Source: Oxalobacteraceae bacterium
Lineage (GTDB): Bacteria; Pseudomonadota; Gammaproteobacteria; Burkholderiales; Burkholderiaceae_D
DNA length: 64,000 bases
Reading direction: 5' to 3'
NCBI GenBank assembly: GCA_021768485.1
Contig: JAIZVZ010000004.1
Location: forward strand, 30,333 to 94,332
In this document: positions 42,770-52,474 of the stretch, one piece after another
Position numbering within the stretch: the first letter of the stretch is position 1
Layout: each line of letters begins with the position of its first letter
Made by a program: the position numbers and the translations under genes
The notes under the pieces: model-generated
Seen by the model: only the letters and a program-made list of their open reading frames with translations
Told to the model about the DNA's origin: nothing
The model's database searches: none

Positions 42770-45700
42770 ATGCGCATCATCGTCGATCTCCAAGTCTGCC
42801 AAGCCGAAATTCCATTGTCGGCAGAAGGCCGCACAACACTGGCGATGGTGCAAGAAATGGCGCGCCTGGCCCCGGCGTTGGGCCATCATCTATGCGTCGC
42901 CTTCCATAACTGCCATCCCGCCCACACCGAAGCGCTACAGCACACGTTCAACGGCATATTGCCTCGCAGCCGCTTGCTGATGTTCGATTTGCCGCCGCCA
43001 GCCGGTCTCGACAACCGCCGCTACCGCGCCATTTGCGAGCTGATCCGTGATGGCGCACTGGCCCTGCATGCGCCTGACGTGGTATTCATTCCCGATTTTG
43101 ATATCGTGGCACCTGCTGCGCAGGCAATCGGCATCGATAGCAGTGAATTCGATAGCGTGCTCGGATTGCGCAATGCACAGATATTTTTCAACGCAAAAAT
43201 AGATGATGCAACATCACATGAGCGACCGACTGCGGAACAGAAGAAAGAAACAGCAGAGAATGCTGGTGACGACGCCGATGACAAATTGCGCATTCGCCGC
43301 CAGCACCTGATCGCACGCAGTAACTCTATTCTTGTATTGACCTCGACAGAAGCGATGCGTGGTGCTGCGTGCGCGGCGCTGCCAAACGCTACGGTGCGGG
43401 CAGTGGGCACAGAAGACACGGCAGCCAAAGTACTTCACACGCTCAATGAATACTGGCAGGCACGCCCAACAGACATGAGCCATGTCACCCCGCGTCCACG
43501 GCTGGCCTATGTCACACCTTTGCCGCCGATACCATCAGGAATCGCCGATTATGGTGCGCAACTGCTACCGGAACTGGCACAATTCTATGTCATCGATGTC
43601 ATCGTTGATCAAGCCCGCTATGATCGACTGTGGACCGTGCCCGGAATAACCGTACGTGAACTCGACTGGTTCAACGAACATGCCGGCGAGTTCGATCGCA
43701 TCATCTACAATTTCGGCAATTCGCCATTTCATCAACACATGTTCGGCTTGCTCGAGCGTTACCCCGGCATCGTTGTATTGCATGAATTTTTTTTGGGAAA
43801 TACACTCGACTATCTGGAATGCAGCGGCTACAAACAACACATTTTTTTGCGTGCACTGTTCGTCTCGCATGGCTATCGCGCCCTGATTGATTTCAAAACG
43901 CAGGGCCGCAGCGAGACCCGCTGGAAATACCCATGCAACAAGGCCATCCTCGACCACGCCTGCGGCATCATCGTCCATTCACAATTGGCACGGCAACTGG
44001 CAAACGACTGGTACGGCCCCGACATGGCACGGAACTGGCACACGATAGCCTTGCTGCGCGACGACCGCCACGCCATCAGCCGCAGCGCCGGACGTGCCGC
44101 ACTAGAGCTGAACGAGGACGATTTTGTGGTTGCCTCGTTTGGCATGCTAGGCCAGACCAAGCTCAACGACAGGCTGCTGCAGGCTTGGCTGCACTCGCCA
44201 CTGGCCGCTGACCCGCATTGCCGGCTGGTGTTTGTCGGCGCCCAAGACGGTACCGAATATAGCGCTCAGCTGTTGCGCAACATCGCCAAGCACGATACCG
44301 GTGCTCACATCCGCAGTACCGGATTCGTCAGCGCGGCCAATTATCAAGCCTGGCTGGCCGCTGCCGATTGCGCGGTACAGCTTCGTAGTAATTCGCGAGG
44401 AGAAACCTCGGCAGCAGTGCTCGATTGCCTGATGGCCGGGCTGGCCTGCATAGGCAACGACCACGGCACGGTGCGCGAACTGCGAGGCGATGTCATGCTG
44501 AAGCTGCCCGACACTTTTAGCGAGGAACAGCTGATTGCAGCGCTGAGACGCTTGCGCGATGACGGTCCGTTTCGCACCGAACTGGCCGCACGTGGCCGGC
44601 GCCTGATCCAGACGATGCACAAGCCACAACAAGTCGGCCGGCAGTATCGCGAGGCCATCGAATTTTTCGCCAAATCGCGGCCGGCACTACGCTACCATCG
44701 GCAAATCGATGCGCTGTCGAAAGCGGCCGGACCGCAAGCCACGCCCTTGCAACTTCTGGAAATTGCCGCAGCCATGAGCAGCAACGCGCTGCCCAGTGCA
44801 CAGCGACGGATGTTCATCGATATTTCAGCCGTGGTCCAGGCCGATATAAAGACCGGCATTCAGCGCGTAGTGCGCAGCATTATCGAGGCTTTTCTGAAAG
44901 CACCTCCACCCGCCTATCGGATCGAGCCCGTATATACGGGCGGCGGCAACCATCCCTATAAATATGCGCGCCGCTTCATGCTCGAGATGACCGCTTGCGC
45001 CGATCTCGGCCTGCCGCCCGACTTGAGCACGGACGAGCCGATCGATGCCAAACCTGGCGACATATTTCTGGGGCTCGATCTGCTCACTACCTACACGCGG
45101 GAAAACCAGCGCATTCTTGAAAACATGCATCTGCACGGCACAAAGATATTTTTTGTGGTATTCGATATTTTGCCGCTGTTGCGTCCGGACGTGTTTCCGA
45201 TCGGCGCCCCCGAATTTTTCAAGAGCTGGCTCAAGACCATTTCCCATGTTTCCGATGGCCTGATCTGCATTTCGCGCGCAGTCGCCGATGAAGTCCATGC
45301 ATGGCTAACACAACGCCCGATATCGCGCGCCGCGCCATTAAAAATCAATTACTTCCACCTTGGCGCCGATATCGCTGCCAGTCGGCCAAGCACGGGCATA
45401 CCGTCCAAAGCCGAAGTCATCCTGCAACAAATCAAACGTCGGCCGACTCTGTTATCTGTTGGAACTATCGAGCCGCGCAAAGGTTATGCCCAGGCCCTCG
45501 ACGCTTTCGAGCTGCTATGGAGTCGCGCAGTCGATATCAATTACGTGATCGTCGGCAAAGATGGCTGGATGGTCGACGGCCTGGTCAATCGCTTGAAAAA
45601 CCATGCACAGAGTGGCAAACGCCTGTTTTGGCTGGCCGGCGCCAGTGACGAGATGCTCGAAGTTCTGTACCGATCGAGTAGCGCCCTGCTGGCAAGCTCG

Positions 45701-46003
45701 GAAGGAGAAGGCTTCGGTCTGCCGCTGGTCGAAGCGGCGCAGCACGGCTTGCCACTGCTGGTGCGTGAACTGCCGGTATTTCGTGAAATAGCAAGCCAGC
45801 ATGCCTTCTATTTCAATGGCCTCAAGCCCTGCGAGCTGGCCGACGCAATCGAAACCTGGCTCAATCTGCATCAGGCCGGCAAAGCACCGCATTCGCATGG
45901 CTTGCAGTGGCTTAGCTGGGCCGAGAGTGCTGCTCAACTATACGCCACGATGACGCAGCAAGATTGCTACCTCAGCGTGAGCGGAAGCGGCGAAATGCCA
46001 TAA
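42770..46003 (+). CDS. Large tandem GT4-type glycosyltransferase
   Basis: About 1077 residues with two GT-B glycosyltransferase modules. The first (~225-620) has LAYVTPLPPIPSGIADYGAQLLPEL and AADCAVQLRSNSRGETSAAVLDCLMAG. The second (~680-1060) has LLSVGTIEPRKGYAQALDAF and ASSEGEGFGLPLVEAAQHGLP, the GT4 donor-site signature. An N-terminal ~200-residue stretch is unrecognised. Such fusions can add two different sugars of a repeat unit. The ATG at 42770 is chosen, five bases after the FkbM stop, over an in-frame ATG at 42728. Confidence 0.88.
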   Translation: MRIIVDLQVCQAEIPLSAEGRTTLAMVQEMARLAPALGHHLCVAFHNCHPAHTEALQHTFNGILPRSRLLMFDLPPPAGLDNRRYRAICELIRDGALALHAPDVVFIPDFDIVAPAAQAIGIDSSEFDSVLGLRNAQIFFNAKIDDATSHERPTAEQKKETAENAGDDADDKLRIRRQHLIARSNSILVLTSTEAMRGAACAALPNATVRAVGTEDTAAKVLHTLNEYWQARPTDMSHVTPRPRLAYVTPLPPIPSGIADYGAQLLPELAQFYVIDVIVDQARYDRLWTVPGITVRELDWFNEHAGEFDRIIYNFGNSPFHQHMFGLLERYPGIVVLHEFFLGNTLDYLECSGYKQHIFLRALFVSHGYRALIDFKTQGRSETRWKYPCNKAILDHACGIIVHSQLARQLANDWYGPDMARNWHTIALLRDDRHAISRSAGRAALELNEDDFVVASFGMLGQTKLNDRLLQAWLHSPLAADPHCRLVFVGAQDGTEYSAQLLRNIAKHDTGAHIRSTGFVSAANYQAWLAAADCAVQLRSNSRGETSAAVLDCLMAGLACIGNDHGTVRELRGDVMLKLPDTFSEEQLIAALRRLRDDGPFRTELAARGRRLIQTMHKPQQVGRQYREAIEFFAKSRPALRYHRQIDALSKAAGPQATPLQLLEIAAAMSSNALPSAQRRMFIDISAVVQADIKTGIQRVVRSIIEAFLKAPPPAYRIEPVYTGGGNHPYKYARRFMLEMTACADLGLPPDLSTDEPIDAKPGDIFLGLDLLTTYTRENQRILENMHLHGTKIFFVVFDILPLLRPDVFPIGAPEFFKSWLKTISHVSDGLICISRAVADEVHAWLTQRPISRAAPLKINYFHLGADIAASRPSTGIPSKAEVILQQIKRRPTLLSVGTIEPRKGYAQALDAFELLWSRAVDINYVIVGKDGWMVDGLVNRLKNHAQSGKRLFWLAGASDEMLEVLYRSSSALLASSEGEGFGLPLVEAAQHGLPLLVRELPVFREIASQHAFYFNGLKPCELADAIETWLNLHQAGKAPHSHGLQWLSWAESAAQLYATMTQQDCYLSVSGSGEMP

Positions 46004-46043
46004 AGCGAACCGGGCCAGACGCCAGCACCAACCAAGGACCGTC

Positions 46044-47129
46044 ATGACGACTCTACACTCCTTCGAGCAGGTACTCGCCGGAAAACGCATCATGGTCAGC
46101 GGTCATACCGGCTTTACCGGCAGCTGGACCTGCCTGTGGCTCAGCACAATCGGTGCCACCGTCGGCGGCTATGCCCTCGCCCCCGATACCACACCATCTT
46201 TATATCGGATCCTCGAGCTCGACTCGATTCTCGATTCGGAAATTGGCGATATCGGCGACTATGCACGGCTGTCGGCTTTTGTCAGCCGCTTTCAACCGGA
46301 ACTGATACTGCATCTCGCGGCTCAGCCGCTGGTGCAGACATCCTACCGCGAACCGCTCTCGACCTTTGCCATCAACATCCTTGGCACCGCCCATCTGCTC
46401 GAAGCGGCACGCCAGCTGCCGACCGTACGCGGCATCGTCTGCGTCACCAGCGACAAGGTATATCAAAACACGGAATGGCCTCGGGCTTTCCGCGAAACCG
46501 ACAGCCTCGGCGGCAAGGATCCGTATAGCGCCTCAAAGGCGGGCGCCGATATAGTCATCGACAGCTACCGCGCTTCATTCGGCAAGGTCGATGGCAGCGG
46601 CCTGGCAATCGCCACTGCACGCGGCGGCAATATCATCGGCGGCGGCGACTGGTCCGAAGACCGCCTGATCCCCGATTTTGTGCGAGCGGTGGTCAACGAT
46701 GCGGACATGACGCTGCGCTACCCCGATGCTACGCGGCCATGGCAACACGTGCTGGCCCTGGTACAAGCCTATCTGATGCTGATGGCGGGATTGCTTGCAT
46801 CTCCCCAAAAATACGCGCGATCCTGGAATTTCGGTCCGCACGACACGCGCCCATACCCGGTGCGCGAAGTACTCGAGATTTTGAGCACGCATTGGCAGCG
46901 CCCGCGCCTGACGCAGCGGACAGAGCGACGACCCGAGGTGCTGGCGCTGGCGCTCGACAGTTCGCTGGCACGCCAGCTGCTGGCCTGGCTTCCGCCATGG
47001 AATACGCATAAAGCGATCGAAGAAACAGCCGCCTGGTACCGCCAGTATTATGCCTGCCCGGCCTCGGCGCCGGCAATGACGCGGGCGCAATTGCAAGCAT
47101 GGCGCGGCGCCATGGCGAACACCGCATGA
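46044..47129 (+). CDS. rfbG: CDP-glucose 4,6-dehydratase
   Basis: A 361-residue short-chain dehydrogenase of the extended family, converting CDP-glucose to CDP-4-keto-6-deoxyglucose. The NAD loop is VSGHTGFTGSWTCLWL, and active-site residues are seen in TSDKVYQN and DPYSASKAGADIV; RGGNIIGGGDWSEDRLIPD is characteristic of CDP-glucose rather than dTDP-glucose dehydratases. The matching cytidylyltransferase gene lies at 49243-50022. The stop overlaps the next gene by ATGA. Confidence 0.92.
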   Translation: MTTLHSFEQVLAGKRIMVSGHTGFTGSWTCLWLSTIGATVGGYALAPDTTPSLYRILELDSILDSEIGDIGDYARLSAFVSRFQPELILHLAAQPLVQTSYREPLSTFAINILGTAHLLEAARQLPTVRGIVCVTSDKVYQNTEWPRAFRETDSLGGKDPYSASKAGADIVIDSYRASFGKVDGSGLAIATARGGNIIGGGDWSEDRLIPDFVRAVVNDADMTLRYPDATRPWQHVLALVQAYLMLMAGLLASPQKYARSWNFGPHDTRPYPVREVLEILSTHWQRPRLTQRTERRPEVLALALDSSLARQLLAWLPPWNTHKAIEETAAWYRQYYACPASAPAMTRAQLQAWRGAMANTA

Positions 47130-48130
47130 CCGCCTCGCCACACATTCTTGTAACAGGCGCCAGCGGCTTCATCGGTCGCCGCCTGCTCGCTCAACTGCGC
47201 ACGCATGGCATGACCGTCAGCGCACTCGGGCGCAATGCCTGCGCCATGGAGGGGGTGGACGATATCAGGCTGGAGCAGCCGAGCGCAAATGGTATCAGCC
47301 AGGCACTGGCCGGCAAACACTTCGATGCAGTGCTGCATCTGGCGGCAGCCGGCACCAGACCGGAGCAACGCGACGCCGATATTTTGATGCAAATTAATAG
47401 CCTGCTACCGCCAGCCATGGTGGCGGCAGCCGCGCAGTGCGGCGCGCGCGCCATGGTCATGAGCGGCAGCAGTGCAGAATACCGGGCAGCGTTGGCTCCG
47501 ATCAGACTCCACGAAGACATGCCTTTATGCACTGACAAGCTGTACGGCGCCTCGAAGGCCGCCGGCACGCTGCTGGCATCGGCGCGCGCAGCCATGCTGA
47601 CACTGCCGCTGGCGGTATTGCGCCTCTTTAATGTGTACGGTCCAGGCGAAGCGCCGCATCGGCTGCTTCCCTCGCTTTTCTCGCGGCTGTCGAACGGCGA
47701 AACGGTTGCACTCTCGGCGGGCAAGCAGATACGTGATTTCGTGCATGTTGACGATGTCTGCACCGCCCTGCTGAACACGCTCGAAGCCTTGCTAACCCAA
47801 TCTATGTGCGCTGGCATCTATAACGTCGCCAGCGGCCAGGCCAATAGCGTGGCCGATTTTGCGCGCACCACATGTGCAGTACTGGGCTGCAGTCCGGCGC
47901 TGCTGCAGTTTGGCGTGTTGCCGCCACGCGCCGACGATTTGCCATTTGTCGTCGGCGATTCCAGCCGTCTGTTTGCCGCCTGCGGCTGGCGCCCTCGCTA
48001 TACGATGGCCAGCGGGATCGCAGCAGCACTGAACGAAGTCAAACTCAAATCCGCGCGGACGACCGATATGGGCAGGCAGACCCGGATCGAACCGCCTGCC
48101 GGGACTGACAAAACAGTCGAGGACAAATAA
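47126..48130 (+). CDS. NAD-dependent epimerase/dehydratase (putative CDP-ketosugar reductase)
   Basis: A 334-residue extended short-chain dehydrogenase. It has ILVTGASGFIGRRLLAQL at the N-terminus, LHLAAAGTRPEQRD, a catalytic-type YGASKAAG segment and RLFNVYGPGEAPHRL. Position directly after the dehydratase gene, with overlapping stop and start, suggests it reduces or epimerises CDP-4-keto-6-deoxyglucose; this is inference. The in-frame upstream start at 47099 would only lengthen the overlap. Confidence 0.82.
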   Translation: MTASPHILVTGASGFIGRRLLAQLRTHGMTVSALGRNACAMEGVDDIRLEQPSANGISQALAGKHFDAVLHLAAAGTRPEQRDADILMQINSLLPPAMVAAAAQCGARAMVMSGSSAEYRAALAPIRLHEDMPLCTDKLYGASKAAGTLLASARAAMLTLPLAVLRLFNVYGPGEAPHRLLPSLFSRLSNGETVALSAGKQIRDFVHVDDVCTALLNTLEALLTQSMCAGIYNVASGQANSVADFARTTCAVLGCSPALLQFGVLPPRADDLPFVVGDSSRLFAACGWRPRYTMASGIAAALNEVKLKSARTTDMGRQTRIEPPAGTDKTVEDK

Positions 48131-48164
48131 CGCTCTCGCGCGATCACTCTGGAGGTTGACGACC

Positions 48165-49175
48165 ATGGATTCTTACTTGAACACCGCCGGCAGCACCGGT
48201 ATCGCCGCTGCGCAAGACGGGCGCCGGCCCTTGATATCGATTGCCATTCCGGTACTCAACGAAGAAGACAATCTGGATGCGCTGTATGCACGCCTGGATG
48301 CGCTCGGCAAGACCATGCGCGATCGCTGCGAGCTCGAATTCGTGTTCACCGATAACGCCTCTTCGGATACGAGCTGGGACAAGCTGACTGCACTGGCCAA
48401 GCGCGACCGCCGCGTGCGGGCAATTCGCTTTTCAAAAAATTTCGGCTTCCAGCGCTCTATTCTGGCCAACTACATGCATGCGCGCGGTGATGCTGTTATG
48501 CAAATCGACGCCGACCTGCAAGACCCGCCGGAATTGCTGGAACAGTTCTTCGAGCTCTGGCGCCAGGGCTATTACGTGGTCTACGGCGTGCGCCGCAAAC
48601 GCCACGAAGACGCTGTCATCACCGGCATCCGCAAGCTCGGTTACTGGATCATCGACAAGGTCAGCGAATATCCGATTCCACGCAATGCCGGCGACTTTCG
48701 CCTGATCGATCGGACCGTGCTCGACGCCCTCAAGAAATACCGCTCGGCCAATCCCTACCTGCGCGGTCTGATTGCCGGTCTCGGCTTCCGTCAGATCGGC
48801 GTGTCCTATGAGCGCGCAGCGCGGGTCGCAGGACATAGCAAATTTCGTCTAGGACAGGTAATTGCACTAGGCTTGACGGGCGTATTTAACCATTCGGTAG
48901 TACCGCTACGGCTCGCCTCTTACGCCGGTTTGATTCTGGTCGGGTTGGCGGCGATCGGCGCCGTGTACTATGTTTTCTTGCGTCTATTCCATCCTGAATT
49001 GCCGCGTGGTATGGCCTCGATTCACATTCTGGTTTTGTTCGGCATCGGCTTTCAATCGCTGCTGCTGGGCATACTCGGCGAATATTTATTGCGTATCTAT
49101 CTCGTCTTGCGCACCGACCCGGTCGCCATCATCGAGCAAAGCCTCAATTTCACGCGCGATGAATTAAAGCTATAG
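48165..49175 (+). CDS. GT2 glycosyltransferase (polyprenyl-phosphate sugar transferase-like)
   Basis: A 336-residue protein. The GT2 domain shows ISIAIPVLNEEDNLDALY, FTDNASSDTSWDKL and the DXD-type IDADLQDPPELLEQF, then GDFRLIDRTVLDALK. Two membrane helices follow (~235-300), the GtrB/DPM layout that loads a sugar onto undecaprenyl phosphate. The ATG at 48165 follows GGAGG at nine bases; the TTG nine bases upstream is not needed. Confidence 0.9.
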   Translation: MDSYLNTAGSTGIAAAQDGRRPLISIAIPVLNEEDNLDALYARLDALGKTMRDRCELEFVFTDNASSDTSWDKLTALAKRDRRVRAIRFSKNFGFQRSILANYMHARGDAVMQIDADLQDPPELLEQFFELWRQGYYVVYGVRRKRHEDAVITGIRKLGYWIIDKVSEYPIPRNAGDFRLIDRTVLDALKKYRSANPYLRGLIAGLGFRQIGVSYERAARVAGHSKFRLGQVIALGLTGVFNHSVVPLRLASYAGLILVGLAAIGAVYYVFLRLFHPELPRGMASIHILVLFGIGFQSLLLGILGEYLLRIYLVLRTDPVAIIEQSLNFTRDELKL

Positions 49176-49242
49176 CAATGAACGCCATCCTGATCAACAC
49201 TTTGAAAAGCGGTTTTACTGGCAACGCTTGCAAGGATTTTGC

Positions 49243-50022
49243 ATGAAAGTAGTCATTCTGGCCGGCGGCCTGGGCAGCAGAATCGCCGAAGAATCAGATC
49301 ACAAACCGAAACCGATGGTCGAGATCGGCGGCCGGCCGCTGTTATGGCACATCATGAAGATGTATAGCCGTCACGGCATCAGCGACTTCATCATCTGTCT
49401 CGGTTACAAGGGCTATGTAATCAAGGAATTTTTTTTCAATTACTATCGCCATACAGCCGACATGGAAATCAATCTCGCTACCGGCAACTATCAAATACTC
49501 AATTCACAATCGGAAAACTGGACCGTCAAGCTGATCGATACCGGCGCCAACACCATGACTGGTGGGCGTCTCAAACGCGTGGCACGCTATCTGGATGGAG
49601 ATACGTTTTGCATGACCTATGGCGACGGTCTGTCCGATATCGATATCGGCAAGGAACTGGGGTTTCATCGACGGCACGGCAAGCAGGCCACGATCGCCGC
49701 AGTACAGCCGCCGGGGCGCTTCGGCGTACTCAATCTGGGCCGGCATGGCGAAGTAAATAGCTTCGAAGAAAAACCCGACAATGAAATCGGCTGGATCAAC
49801 GGCGGCTTTTTCGTGCTCGAACCGGCCGTCATCGACTATATCGATGGCGACAGCACATCGTGGGAACTGGCGCCCCTGAAAAATCTGGCACGTGACGGCC
49901 AGCTGGCGGCCTTTCAACACAGCGGCTTCTGGCAGCCATGCGACACCTTGCGCGACAAGCGCCAGCTGGAATCGCTGTGGGATAGCGGCCGTGCGCCGTG
50001 GACATCATGGATCAGGCAATGA
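49243..50022 (+). CDS. rfbF: Glucose-1-phosphate cytidylyltransferase
   Basis: A 259-residue nucleotidyltransferase making CDP-glucose from CTP and glucose-1-phosphate. The signature VVILAGGLGSRIAEESDHKPKPMVEIGG and the later SFEEKPDNEIGWINGGFFVLE are characteristic. The ATG at 49243 follows AAGGA; an in-frame TTG at 49228 is rejected. It provides the substrate of the CDP-glucose dehydratase at 46044-47129, and its stop overlaps the next start. Confidence 0.94.
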   Translation: MKVVILAGGLGSRIAEESDHKPKPMVEIGGRPLLWHIMKMYSRHGISDFIICLGYKGYVIKEFFFNYYRHTADMEINLATGNYQILNSQSENWTVKLIDTGANTMTGGRLKRVARYLDGDTFCMTYGDGLSDIDIGKELGFHRRHGKQATIAAVQPPGRFGVLNLGRHGEVNSFEEKPDNEIGWINGGFFVLEPAVIDYIDGDSTSWELAPLKNLARDGQLAAFQHSGFWQPCDTLRDKRQLESLWDSGRAPWTSWIRQ

Positions 50023-51065
50023 CGCCTGCCGCACCGCCGGCGCGGTCGGGCCGGCACCGGGCAAAAAAATGGCTGTCGCAGATAGTCGGCCTGCTCATTT
50101 CGGTAGCCTGTCTGACCTTCGTTTTTCGGCAACTGCAACTGGCGCAATTGCGTAGCGCGCTGACGTCGCTGCACTGGCCCCATGTGGCAGCCGGTATCGC
50201 TTCATTGGCATGCGGCTATCTATTGCGCATCAAACGCTGGGCCTTCATGCTCAATGTCGCTGGCGCCATGGTGACGAGCTGGCGTTGCGCGGCGCCCTTT
50301 CTCGGCTCGATCACATTGAATAATGTGTTGCCATTTCGCGCAGGCGATTTTATACGGGTCCTGATATTTCCTCAGATGCTGGGCGTGCGACGTCTGACCG
50401 CCAGCGCCAGCCTGCTACTCGAGCGCCTGATCGATTTGCTGACACTACTGCTCAGTCTCGGCCTCGGCCTGTGGCTCGATCCACGCTCGAGCCTGCCCTC
50501 GTGGCTGGGACGCGGAGCCATGCTGCTGGCTGCAGCCGGCAGTCTTACGCTAATTACCATCGTTCTGCTGGGCACGCCCGTGCGCAAAATCATCAAAAAA
50601 ATGCAAATTGCATGCGAAGTACGCGGCAATGCCCGCCTCATCAACATCCTGGGCCTGACGCACGATCTGCTGGCGGCGATCGACGCCATGGCCCGCCTTC
50701 CGGCATTAGGCTATCTGCTAGCGCTGTCGATACTGATCTGGAGCTTCGAGAGCGGCCTGTTCTGGGCGCTATTATCAGATATCGGCATCCGAAGCGGTGC
50801 CGCTGCGGCACTGACGGTCATGGCCATGGTCACGCTGTCGACGCTGCTGCCATCCTCGCCCGGCTACGTCGGGCCATTTCATCTGGCCGCCTATTCGGCA
50901 GCGAGCATGCTGGGCGCCTCTGCCGCGCAAGCAGCCATTTTCGCCATGCTTGCCCATCTCGGCGTATGGCTGCCTACCACGCTGGCCGGCAGCCTGGCCA
51001 TCTTGCTCAATCCCCGCTTGTTCAATGCCCGGCCGTCGCATTTTTTAAAGAGGCGCTCATCGTGA
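50019..51065 (+). CDS. Flippase-like integral membrane protein (LPG synthase TM family, UPF0104)
   Basis: About 348 residues with eight or so hydrophobic segments. NNVLPFRAGDFIRVLIF and LLPSSPGYVGPFHLAAY are the conserved family motifs of the lysylphosphatidylglycerol synthase membrane domain. Stand-alone forms in polysaccharide clusters are suspected lipid-linked sugar flippases; function here is inferred. Starts at 49998 (GTG) or 50007 (ATG) are possible, but ATG 50019 overlaps the rfbF stop as ATGA, like the other junctions in this operon. Confidence 0.83.
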   Translation: MTPAAPPARSGRHRAKKWLSQIVGLLISVACLTFVFRQLQLAQLRSALTSLHWPHVAAGIASLACGYLLRIKRWAFMLNVAGAMVTSWRCAAPFLGSITLNNVLPFRAGDFIRVLIFPQMLGVRRLTASASLLLERLIDLLTLLLSLGLGLWLDPRSSLPSWLGRGAMLLAAAGSLTLITIVLLGTPVRKIIKKMQIACEVRGNARLINILGLTHDLLAAIDAMARLPALGYLLALSILIWSFESGLFWALLSDIGIRSGAAAALTVMAMVTLSTLLPSSPGYVGPFHLAAYSAASMLGASAAQAAIFAMLAHLGVWLPTTLAGSLAILLNPRLFNARPSHFLKRRSS

Positions 51066-52474
51066 GCGATATCACGAGCGATACCGTGGGCGATGGCCAG
51101 GCACGATATGACTGCATCATCACCGGTGCCGGTTTTACCGGCCTGAGCGCCGCATTGGAACTGGCACGCACAGGAAAAAAAGTTCTGGTTCTTGAAAGCG
51201 ACAGTGTGCCAGGCGGTTTGGCCGGCACCTTTGAATTTCGCGACGGCGCCATCATCGAAAAGTTTTACCACCACTGGTTTAACAACGATACATATGTGCC
51301 GCAACTGGTGCACGAACTCGGCATGGATAACGATATCGTCACCTTGCCGTCGCGTACGGGCATGTATTTCAACGGCCGCCACTGGCGTTTGTCGACGCCG
51401 ATCGACTTGCTGCGCTTCAAACCTTTGTCGCTGCTCGATCGTCTGCGTCTTGGTCTGCTGGTATTTCGGGTGCGCCGCATCAAAGACTGGAAAAGCATCG
51501 AGCATCTGTCGATCCGCGAGTGGCTCGAACCGCTATGCGGGAAAAATGTCTTCCGCATCGTCTGGCAGCCCTTGCTCACATCCAAATTCTCGATTTATGC
51601 AGAGGCTGTCAATGCCGTCTGGATGTGGAAAAAACTGGTCTTGCGCGGCAGCACCCGCGATCGCAAGGGCGGTGAGCAGCTGGCCTACTTCAAAGGCGGC
51701 TTCGGTCGTCTGGCCCGGGCAATTGCCGATGAAATCGAACGTCTGGGCGGCGCGATCCGCTACAACACGCGCGTCACCGGCGTGCATGCGGCCGACGGCC
51801 AGCTCACAGCCGTCGAGACCACCGATGGGCCGATGTCTGCGTGTCAATTCCTGTTTACACCGTCGTTTGCCATCATCGCAGCCATCCTCGAGAAAGCCGT
51901 GCCTGACGCGGCCGGCCGCGCCTGGATTGCATCGCTGCGGCGTGTGGCTTACCTCGGCAATGTTTGCCTGGTCTTGCAACTGGACCGCAGCCTGTCGGAT
52001 ACTTACTGGCTCAACGTCAACGACCCCGGTTTTCCGTTTGTCGGCGTAATCGAACACACCAATTTCGACCCGCCGGAAAATTACCAGGGCAAGCACATCG
52101 TGTTCCTGTCGCGCTATGTGGCAGCACAAGATCCGCTCTGGTCCTATGGCGATGAACAATATCTCGATTTCGCACTCGATCATCTCAAACGCATGTTTCC
52201 CGACCTGCAGCGCAGCTGGATCGAAGATTTTCGCGTCTGGCGCGCCGAATATGCGCAAGCGGTCACCGAACGCAATTATTCAGCCTATGTACCAGGTCCG
52301 GCGACGCCGTTTTCCAACGTAATGATTTCGACCATGGCGCAAATTTATCCGGAAGACCGCGGCACCAATTACGCCATCCGCGACGGGCGGGCCAGCGGGC
52401 GCGCACTGGCTGTCGCGCTGTCTGGTGCATTGGCAACGACTTCAACGCCCGATCCCGCACGGAGCCGGGCATGA
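51062..52474 (+). CDS. FAD-dependent amine-oxidase-like oxidoreductase
   Basis: A 470-residue flavoprotein starting at GTG 51062, which overlaps the preceding stop as GTGA. The dinucleotide-binding loop ITGAGFTGLSAALELA, the downstream EKFYHHWFNNDTYV and KGGFGRLARAIADEI segments fit the NAD(P)/FAD-dependent oxidoreductase group related to protoporphyrinogen oxidase and UDP-galactopyranose mutase. Its reaction is unknown; placement among sugar genes suggests a nucleotide-sugar or lipid-linked-sugar substrate. Confidence 0.83.
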   Translation: MSDITSDTVGDGQARYDCIITGAGFTGLSAALELARTGKKVLVLESDSVPGGLAGTFEFRDGAIIEKFYHHWFNNDTYVPQLVHELGMDNDIVTLPSRTGMYFNGRHWRLSTPIDLLRFKPLSLLDRLRLGLLVFRVRRIKDWKSIEHLSIREWLEPLCGKNVFRIVWQPLLTSKFSIYAEAVNAVWMWKKLVLRGSTRDRKGGEQLAYFKGGFGRLARAIADEIERLGGAIRYNTRVTGVHAADGQLTAVETTDGPMSACQFLFTPSFAIIAAILEKAVPDAAGRAWIASLRRVAYLGNVCLVLQLDRSLSDTYWLNVNDPGFPFVGVIEHTNFDPPENYQGKHIVFLSRYVAAQDPLWSYGDEQYLDFALDHLKRMFPDLQRSWIEDFRVWRAEYAQAVTERNYSAYVPGPATPFSNVMISTMAQIYPEDRGTNYAIRDGRASGRALAVALSGALATTSTPDPARSRA

